This document shows, one piece after another, positions 7,588 to 12,998 of a stretch of DNA of 12,998 bases. The notes under the pieces are model-generated. The model was not told where the DNA came from, searched no databases, and was given only the letters and a program-made list of their open reading frames with translations. The stretch's first letter is position 1; every line of letters begins with the position of its first letter. The stretch covers positions 1 to 12,998 of the forward strand of contig CAYSAG010000136.1 in the NCBI GenBank assembly GCA_964428935.1, in the 5' to 3' direction. This DNA is from JAADHY01 sp964428935. Its GTDB lineage: Bacteria; Planctomycetota; Planctomycetia; Planctomycetales; Planctomycetaceae. The translations under genes and the position numbers were made by a program.

Positions 7588-10500
7588 ATGTCGCTGCGCG
7601 TGAGTTGGCGAAGCTGCGCCGGTCGACTGGCGTTGGTCGTGCTGTGGAGTCTGCTTTGTCGGACCGTCTGCGAAGCGACCGACGCTCGACCGGACCGCGT
7701 CGCTGCGAGCGGCCGCGCGGCGACCGACGCGCGACCCGACCTGTCCGCTGCCGCTCACACCGGACCGGGCCCGTCCGCTGCCTCCGACACCCGCCCGGGC
7801 TCGCCTGCCGCCAGCGCCGCGTCCGGCCTTCGCCTGCGTTTGCTCCGGCCGCACTCGGTGTTCCGACCGGGCGAACTGTTCGTCGGCGTTGTCGACGTTC
7901 CGGTTCCAGCGAGCCGCACCCGTCCAGTCTCGGGGCTGCTGTGCTGGTTCGTTTCTCGGCCGGGCTCGAAGCTGCCTTTGGTTGCGGGCACGAAGCCGGC
8001 TCGTGTGGACCCGAACTCACCCTTTGGTCGCAGCGTGCCGCTTTGCTTCCCCGTTCCGACCGACGAGGGCGTTTTCGACCTGCTGACGACGTTCGTGGCC
8101 GCCGGTCTGAGGCCGCTTTCGGTTCGGCGGTCGGTTGTGGTTGTCGACACAAGGCCGAAAAGAACGACGGGCCGCGCGGCCGAAGCCGCTCCGCTCCGCC
8201 CGCGACTGGTCGCCCTTTGGCCTGAGAACGGTTCCGGCGCGGGCGGCCGGGACGTGGAGCTGGACGTTGCCAGCGTGCGACGGCTTGAAGGAAGCGTGCC
8301 GCAGCAGCCCGAGCGGAGCGTGCGACAGCCCGAGCCGCCGCCCTCCACAAACAGCCGGCCGCTTCCGCGCTCGCTCTCGCCGATTCGACCTCTGCGGTCG
8401 CCGGTCGGGCCGTTGAGCCGGCCGCCCGCCGTGTCCGACTTGTTCGGCCTGTCGACACACCGCGCCGGCCGGCCAGCCGCCCAGTGGACCGACGCGAGCC
8501 TTTCCGCGTTGTCCCGCCTCCACGTCGCGCCGGCCGTTCGCGTCGGGCGCCCGTCTGGCGAGCCGACGTGGCTTGAGTCCAGCGCGGGTTGGCGGGCGTG
8601 GAGCGTCCCGGTGTCTCGGCCCGGGTGCCCGCACCTGCTCGTCGTGACCGTTGCTCGAGCTTGCCGACAGGCGACGCACGCAGCCGTCGGGCCGGGCGAC
8701 TCGCTTCAGGAAAACCCGGCCTCTGCCGACCGTGCCGCCGTGACTTTGACGCTTGTGGACCGGAACGGCGAGCGGCCTGCGACGCCGCTTCAACCAGCCG
8801 TCGCTTTGGTTCCGTCTGTCTTGCCGGGCGACCGACGCGGCGCCGGGCCGTCGGACGAGTCGACGTGGTCGGTGTGGTTCCAACCCGACGGCAAAGAGGT
8901 CTTGCTGGTGGCCCGGGCAGCCGACGGCTGGAGGGTGCAGTCGCTGGCGCTCTACGAGCTCCCGTCCAGCTCGTCGCAACCGACTGTCCGCGACCCGCTC
9001 CGTGGCAACCAACGGCTGGTCGGCCCGTACGTCCACTTGCGTGCGTGGCTGCACGCTCTGGGCGAAGCCGACGGCGACGGGCCGCTCCGCCCACCGTCGC
9101 TCTACGCCGCCGGCCGGCGTTTGGTGGAGCGGTTGAAAAGCAGCGGGTTCAACGCCGCGCTGCTGGCCGTGGAACCGAACGGCCGGTGGCCGGGTTGGCT
9201 CACGGTGGGCGTTTCGACGCCGGGCACGCGGACGCAGCTTGGCGCGCCGGGCGACGAAGGGGACCCGTGGCTGGACGAGCTGGAGCTGCTGTTTTGTTTG
9301 TTCGACCGAGCCGGTCTGGTGCTGGTTCCTCACCTTCGGTTCAACCGGCCGTTGCCCGAGTTGGAAGCGGAAGCGACGAAAGGAGCGAACGGGCCGTGCC
9401 GGCCAACGCCTCGGGAAACAAACGGAGCCAACGGCCTTCGTCGGGCGGCGGCACGTCGTCCAGCCGCGTCGGCGGTCGAGCTGGTTGGCTGGGACGGCCG
9501 GACGTGGCGGCAGAGTCACAGCGGGCCGGACGGGCGGCCGTCTGCCTGTGGTCCGCTCTACAACCCGCTTCACCCGAAGGTTCAAGCGGCCGTGGAGCGG
9601 GTCGTTCGCGAGCTGGTTCGCCGCTACGGGCACCACCGGTCTTTTCAGGCGGTCAGTTTGGAGTTGGGAGCGGACACGTTCCTGTTGTGGCCGGGGCTGG
9701 GCTGGGGCTACGACGACCAGACCGTGCAGGCGTTTCTTCACGACACGGGGTTGCGGCTTCCGGACGACGCGGCGGACGCGAGCCGTCGGGCGGAATTCCT
9801 GACGGGCGTTGTGCGTCGGCGGTGGGTCCAGTGGCGGTGCGAGCGTTTGGCGGAGTTTCACAAACGCTTGGTCGACGCGGTGGTGTCGGTCAAGCCGTCG
9901 TGCCGCGTGTTGCTTTCGGCGGGCCGCGTGTTTCGGCACAGCGTGTTGGACCGAGACGTGCGGGTGGAGCTGCGGCGGGGGCGGCGTTTGGAGCCGCTCC
10001 TGCGCGAGCGCGGGCTGGACTTCTCGCTCTACGCAGACCGGCCGCAACTGGTGGTGCTGCGGCCGTGGGTGAGCCGCGCGACGCTGGAGCCGCTGGAGCA
10101 GTCCGTCGACGAGACGCTCAACGCCAGTCCGTGGGTCGACCGCCTTTTCGCTGGGCCCGTCCGAGGGACCGTGTGCTTGCACGTGCCGTTCACGGAGCTG
10201 GTGAGCGGGTCGTCGTCGAGCGACTGTTCCGAGCGGCCGGCCGCGGCGGGCAGCGGGACGCACCGCTCGGACCTTCCGCAGAGGCTCGTCCCGCTCCAGC
10301 CGCTTCTTGTCCAACCGGCCGACGACGTCCGTTCGCACCAGCGCCGACTGGCTCACGCCTTGGCCGCCTACGACTCGCAGCTCTTGTTCGACGACAACTG
10401 GCTGGTGACCGCTCCGCCAGCCACCCCGAGGCTGCTCCGCTTCGTTCGCACGTTTCGCTCGCTGCCGCCGCTGCCGTTCCGTCTGTGCGAGCGGCAGTCG

Positions 10501-11619
10501 CAGCCGGTGGTCGTGCGAACGGCCAACGACGGGCGGCGCAGCTACCTGTACGTGGTGAACGACTTTCCGGGGCCGGTCGACGTGTGGCTGACCTTGCAGT
10601 GTCCCGACTCGGCCAAGCTGAAGCTGCTGGGGGACAGTCGGAGCGTTTCGGTCGACCGGACGCTGAAGGGGCAACGGACGCTGAAGTGGACGCTGTCGCC
10701 GTACGAGCTGTGGGCGTGTCGGGTCGAAGGGGGACCGGTTCGAGTGGCCAGCGTGTCGACGGCCTTGCGGCCGGAACAGTGGCGAGCCATTCACGGACTG
10801 CTGGAGCAGTTGCGGGCTCGGCTGGAGTCAATGGCGTCCGAAACGGCCTGGGAGGTGCCTTTGCAAGACCCCGGCTTCGAGGCCGACCAGGCCGACGGCG
10901 ACGGCAGTCCAATTGCCTTGACCGACTGGCAGCAGCCGGCGGCCAGCAGGCCGAGGGCGTGTGGCTTCAGTCGACAACAACCGCACTCGGGACAGCACTG
11001 CCTGCAGGTTTCCGCTGGAACGCAGGCGACGACGGTCGTTTCGCGGCCCTTCGACACACGCTTCTGTTCGACCCTCGTGTTCCGTTTCTGGGCTCGCGGC
11101 ACGCCCGACCCCACGTCGCTCCAATTGGCCGTGGTGGGGCACGCCGGGGCGGTCGCTTTCCGAAAGGCGGCGACGACCGAAGTGGGGCCAACCTGGCGAC
11201 TGTACCAGTTCCGAGCTTCCAATCTGCCTCCAAACGCCGACACGGTCCGGCTGGAACTGACCGTGCCGGCCGGACACACGTGCTGGCTGGACGACGTCGA
11301 GCTGTCCCTTCAGCGGTTCTCGGAAGGTGAGCTGCGTCGGTTCACGAAGAGCCTGGCCGCAGCTCAGCTCGCGTGGGAAGAGAAGCGTTACGCCGACTGC
11401 GTCCGGCTGCTCAACAGCTACTGGTGCTGCCTGCTCGCTCAGACGACGGCGCCGGTCCGGGCGCAGCCGCTTTCCGCTGGTTCGCCGTTGAGTGGCTCCA
11501 CGGCTTCGCCGCCGAGGGCTCCGGCTCACGCCTCCTGCAGCCAGCACGAGCCGCGTCACGGCCACGGCGGCCTGCTGGAGCCGCGTCGTCGCGTCCGTCG
11601 CTCGGCCGCGTACCGCTGA
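7588..11619 (+). CDS. Giant exported multidomain protein with glycoside-hydrolase-like TIM-barrel core
   Basis: 1343 residues; TGA lies in frame six bases before ATG 7588, so this is the first possible ATG start. No Shine-Dalgarno site is seen. Residues 1-30 are a signal peptide (cleavage after CEA). A TDARPD-type repeat linker follows (30-80), then a beta-sandwich-like domain (~80-195), a Pro/Arg/Ser-rich linker, and a second beta domain (~325-475). Residues ~480-900 resemble the barrel of GHL10/GH42-type glycosidases: GFNAALLAVEP, then PLYNPLHPKVQ at 656 and following, then VSLELGAD with E692, then WGYDDQTVQAF. A beta domain (~950-1070) and a carbohydrate-binding-type jelly roll (~1090-1245, from LQDPGFEAD to CWLDDVELSL) follow. 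A glycoside-directed role is inference: no catalytic pair can be assigned with confidence. Composition is extreme, with three Ile and two Met. The last 64 bp overlap the methyltransferase gene. Confidence 0.85.
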   Translation: MSLRVSWRSCAGRLALVVLWSLLCRTVCEATDARPDRVAASGRAATDARPDLSAAAHTGPGPSAASDTRPGSPAASAASGLRLRLLRPHSVFRPGELFVGVVDVPVPASRTRPVSGLLCWFVSRPGSKLPLVAGTKPARVDPNSPFGRSVPLCFPVPTDEGVFDLLTTFVAAGLRPLSVRRSVVVVDTRPKRTTGRAAEAAPLRPRLVALWPENGSGAGGRDVELDVASVRRLEGSVPQQPERSVRQPEPPPSTNSRPLPRSLSPIRPLRSPVGPLSRPPAVSDLFGLSTHRAGRPAAQWTDASLSALSRLHVAPAVRVGRPSGEPTWLESSAGWRAWSVPVSRPGCPHLLVVTVARACRQATHAAVGPGDSLQENPASADRAAVTLTLVDRNGERPATPLQPAVALVPSVLPGDRRGAGPSDESTWSVWFQPDGKEVLLVARAADGWRVQSLALYELPSSSSQPTVRDPLRGNQRLVGPYVHLRAWLHALGEADGDGPLRPPSLYAAGRRLVERLKSSGFNAALLAVEPNGRWPGWLTVGVSTPGTRTQLGAPGDEGDPWLDELELLFCLFDRAGLVLVPHLRFNRPLPELEAEATKGANGPCRPTPRETNGANGLRRAAARRPAASAVELVGWDGRTWRQSHSGPDGRPSACGPLYNPLHPKVQAAVERVVRELVRRYGHHRSFQAVSLELGADTFLLWPGLGWGYDDQTVQAFLHDTGLRLPDDAADASRRAEFLTGVVRRRWVQWRCERLAEFHKRLVDAVVSVKPSCRVLLSAGRVFRHSVLDRDVRVELRRGRRLEPLLRERGLDFSLYADRPQLVVLRPWVSRATLEPLEQSVDETLNASPWVDRLFAGPVRGTVCLHVPFTELVSGSSSSDCSERPAAAGSGTHRSDLPQRLVPLQPLLVQPADDVRSHQRRLAHALAAYDSQLLFDDNWLVTAPPATPRLLRFVRTFRSLPPLPFRLCERQSQPVVVRTANDGRRSYLYVVNDFPGPVDVWLTLQCPDSAKLKLLGDSRSVSVDRTLKGQRTLKWTLSPYELWACRVEGGPVRVASVSTALRPEQWRAIHGLLEQLRARLESMASETAWEVPLQDPGFEADQADGDGSPIALTDWQQPAASRPRACGFSRQQPHSGQHCLQVSAGTQATTVVSRPFDTRFCSTLVFRFWARGTPDPTSLQLAVVGHAGAVAFRKAATTEVGPTWRLYQFRASNLPPNADTVRLELTVPAGHTCWLDDVELSLQRFSEGELRRFTKSLAAAQLAWEEKRYADCVRLLNSYWCCLLAQTTAPVRAQPLSAGSPLSGSTASPPRAPAHASCSQHEPRHGHGGLLEPRRRVRRSAAYR
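7675..7827 (+). repeat. Degenerate tandem repeat encoding a TDARPD-type linker
   Basis: Directly after the signal peptide three related units occur: ATDARPDRVAASGRA (residues 30-44), ATDARPDLSAAAHTGPGPSA (45-64) and ASDTRPGSPAASAASG (65-80). The repeat is visible in DNA as gcgaccgacgc-gaccgg-like blocks. It is probably a flexible exported linker produced by slippage; its length may vary between strains. Confidence 0.6.
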
Positions 11620-12407
11620 AAGTGGTACAGGAAAATTCCGGCCGCGACGGAGACGTTCAGCGAGTCGGTGCGGCCGTGCATGGGAATGGTGACGCGTCGG
11701 TCGCACAGAGCGACGTCCTGCGGGTCCAGTCCGCGAGCCTCGTTGCCCAACAACAGGACCGTGCGGCGGTAGCGGTCGGCTCGTTCGAGCGGTTCGGCCG
11801 AGTCGTCCAACACAGTCGCCACCAGCTCGTAGTCCCACTCGTCTCGCAGCTCGGTCAACCACGCACGCAGGTCACGCAACTCGAAAATGGGCAGAAACAG
11901 AGCGTTGCCCATGGACACCCGCAACACACGGCGGGAAAACGGGTCGCAACAGCCGGGCCCGAGCAGCAACGCGTCGACGCCGAAGCCGCAGCTCAGTCGA
12001 ATGACCGTCCCCAGGTTCTCGGGGTCGGTGACGTTGGGACAACACACCAGCAGCGAGGCTCGAGACGCGTCGAAGACGACCGGCGGCAGGTCGCGTTCAC
12101 GCCGACGGCCGCACGCCACGACACCGGTGTGAAAGTTGTAGCCCACCAACCGTTCGGCCAGCCGCTGCGGCAAGACGTACGTCGGCACCTCGGGCGGGAC
12201 CAGCGGAAGGAAGTCACGCTGTCGGAGCTCGCTGAGCAGCACCGAGACGACTTCGAAGTCGCTTTCCAACAGCCGCTGCACGACCAGTTTGCCCTCGGCG
12301 ACAAACAGCCCGGCGTCCCGCTTGGCGTTGCTTTGTTTCAGGCTGCGGTAGGGCTCGAGCCTCGGGTCGTCCAGGTTGTCCAGGTGGAAGACGGGCATGG
12401 TCGGCAC
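11556..12407 (-). CDS. SPOUT-class RNA 2'-O-methyltransferase (TrmH/RlmB/SpoU family)
   Basis: It methylates a ribose 2'-hydroxyl in rRNA or tRNA using S-adenosylmethionine, in the cytoplasm. The family length is normal at 283 residues. An N-terminal substrate-binding domain (~30-105) precedes the knotted SPOUT domain with all three motifs: NVTDPENLGTVIR (125-137), VLLLGNEARGL (217-227), and IPMHGRTDSLNVSVAAG (241-257) with N251. The tail is Arg-rich. The start is GTG 12407 or ATG 12398; no strong ribosome site separates them. The exact target (rRNA versus tRNA) cannot be read from sequence, so no symbol is given. Its 3' end overlaps the convergent exported-protein gene by 64 bp. It is codirectional with leuB but 243 bp apart, so probably separately transcribed. 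Confidence 0.92.
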   Translation of the reverse strand: MPTMPVFHLDNLDDPRLEPYRSLKQSNAKRDAGLFVAEGKLVVQRLLESDFEVVSVLLSELRQRDFLPLVPPEVPTYVLPQRLAERLVGYNFHTGVVACGRRRERDLPPVVFDASRASLLVCCPNVTDPENLGTVIRLSCGFGVDALLLGPGCCDPFSRRVLRVSMGNALFLPIFELRDLRAWLTELRDEWDYELVATVLDDSAEPLERADRYRRTVLLLGNEARGLDPQDVALCDRRVTIPMHGRTDSLNVSVAAGIFLYHFQRYAAERRTRRRGSSRPPWP

Positions 12408-12650
12408 CCGGGGAGCGGCCGGGCCCCAGACGCGGCGAGCCGGCAGTCAAGCAAGCCGACCCGGCCGCCGCGGGCCACGTGTCGAAAACGGCCGGTTGCC
12501 GGACCGCCGGACTCGCGGACGCTGCCGTGTGCCGGTAACCGGTGTGCGAACGACCGGACCGTCCGGGCAGCCTCGGGCACGCCGCGCTCGTGTGCCAGAG
12601 ACGGCGTCGAATTTGTGGCGTCTGTCGGTTCTTGCGCCGCGGGGCTTTGC
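12408..12650 (-). other. Spacer between leuB and the methyltransferase gene
   Basis: These 243 GC-rich bases hold no gene. Weak inverted repeats occur, such as CCGGT-A-ACCGG near 12533 and CCGGA-CCG-TCCGG near 12556, but none has a T tract. I found no convincing terminator for leuB and no clear promoter for the methyltransferase. It contains one AT step. Confidence 0.6.
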
Positions 12651-12998
12651 CTAGACCGACGAAAGAGCCTCCACGACCAGGTCACCGACCTCGCTGGTCG
12701 AGTAACCCATTTTGCCGGCGGCCATGCTTTTCATTTTCGTCCCGGTGACGACTTCAATGGCTCGCAGCACGCGCTTGCCGGCCTGTTCGTAACCGCTGTG
12801 CTCCAGCAACATGGCCGCGGCCGAAATGGCAGCGATTGGGTTAATGACGTTCTTTCCGGTGTACTTCGGGGCGCTTCCGCCCATTGGTTCGAACATGCTC
12901 GTGCCGCCCGGGTCGGGGTTGATGTTTCCGCCCGCGGCGACGCCCATGCCTCCCTGCAAAATGGCCGCCAGGTCGGTAATGATGTCTCCGAACATGTT
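12651..12998 (-). CDS. leuB: 3-isopropylmalate dehydrogenase-type enzyme, C-terminal third (5' end outside the window)
   Basis: This is the oxidative decarboxylation step of leucine synthesis, converting 3-isopropylmalate to 2-oxoisocaproate. The visible 115 residues end at a TAG at 12651-12653; the family is usually ~355 residues. The start of the fragment, NMFGDIITDLAA, contains the two metal-binding aspartates of the GDxxxD motif. The coenzyme-loop motif reads EPMGGSAPKYTGKNVINP, where NAD-dependent LeuB usually has EPVHGSAPDIAGKGIANP. The His is therefore replaced by Gly, and Asp-Ile by Lys-Tyr. Isocitrate or another beta-decarboxylating dehydrogenase of the same family is the main alternative, because the substrate-specificity region lies outside the window. 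No leucine-pathway neighbour is visible on this side. Confidence 0.87.
   Translation of the reverse strand, partial: NMFGDIITDLAAILQGGMGVAAGGNINPDPGGTSMFEPMGGSAPKYTGKNVINPIAAISAAAMLLEHSGYEQAGKRVLRAIEVVTGTKMKSMAAGKMGYSTSEVGDLVVEALSSV

Noticed and set aside
6030..9094. Open frames crossing the lipoprotein gene and the divergent spacer (plus 6030-7235, minus 6887-9094, plus 7311-8225)
   Set aside because: No domain or signal; compositionally biased, and inconsistent with the well-supported genes at 7220 and 7588.
8017..10794. 925-codon open frame on the minus strand opposite the exported protein gene
   Set aside because: Its translation is Arg/Pro/Gln-rich with no signal, domain or motif, while the plus-strand frame has a signal peptide and recognisable domains. 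The lack of TA steps removes most TAA and TAG stops in every frame, which explains the long shadow.
8589..11330. 913-codon open frame on the plus strand in another frame of the same gene
   Set aside because: Gly/Arg/Ala-rich low-complexity translation with no motif; a product of the same stop scarcity.
11430..11619. Possible frameshift making the odd C-terminal tail of the exported protein
   Set aside because: I saw no domain resuming in another frame after residue ~1290; the tail is simply low-complexity, so a frameshift cannot be supported from sequence alone.
1..12998. Defence island, CRISPR array, mobile element, tRNA or biosynthetic cluster
   Set aside because: No repeat-spacer pattern, transposase, integrase, tRNA cloverleaf or cluster enzymes were seen; gene content is housekeeping plus three exported proteins on alternating strands.

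Overview
The window looks like ordinary chromosome from a GC-rich Gram-negative bacterium, most likely a planctomycete. This is an inference from gene content: an M1 peptidase fused to HEAT repeats, a giant exported TIM-barrel/jelly-roll protein, a repeat-built lipoprotein, and several genes without clear Shine-Dalgarno sites. No rRNA, tRNA, CRISPR array, insertion sequence, phage or plasmid gene is visible.

Layout, left to right. The 3'-truncated DNA polymerase III alpha gene dnaE (minus, 1-2105) diverges, across a 371-bp leader rich in hairpins, from an exported M1 metallo-aminopeptidase with a HEAT-repeat and coiled-coil tail (plus, 2477-5050). That gene converges, over a 28-bp gap holding a stem-loop, with a predicted lipoprotein made of five tandem NTF2/cystatin-like units (minus, 5079-7220). 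A 367-bp divergent promoter region separates the lipoprotein from a 1343-residue exported multidomain protein with a glycoside-hydrolase-like core (plus, 7588-11619). The 3' end of that gene overlaps by 64 bp the convergent end of a SPOUT-class RNA 2'-O-methyltransferase (minus, 11556-12407). Beyond a 243-bp gap is the 3' third of an isopropylmalate-dehydrogenase-type gene, leuB (minus, 12651-12998, running off the right edge).

How the genes work together. dnaE, the methyltransferase and leuB are housekeeping genes. The three central genes all encode exported proteins (peptidase, lipoprotein, carbohydrate-active-like protein) but alternate in strand, so they do not form an operon. I see no evidence for a multi-gene system.

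The most unusual signals are at the DNA and composition level. AT and TA dinucleotides are strongly depleted, in coding and non-coding DNA alike. Only 7 AT steps follow the start codon in the 4-kb gene at 7588-11619, and one run of about 1.4 kb has none. That protein correspondingly has only 3 isoleucines in 1343 residues. The palindrome GTCGAC is strongly over-represented (at least 24 copies). Also notable are the regular five-fold repeat in the lipoprotein, the three-hairpin leader of the peptidase gene, and Lys-Tyr at the coenzyme-determining positions of the LeuB-like protein. All counts were made by eye.
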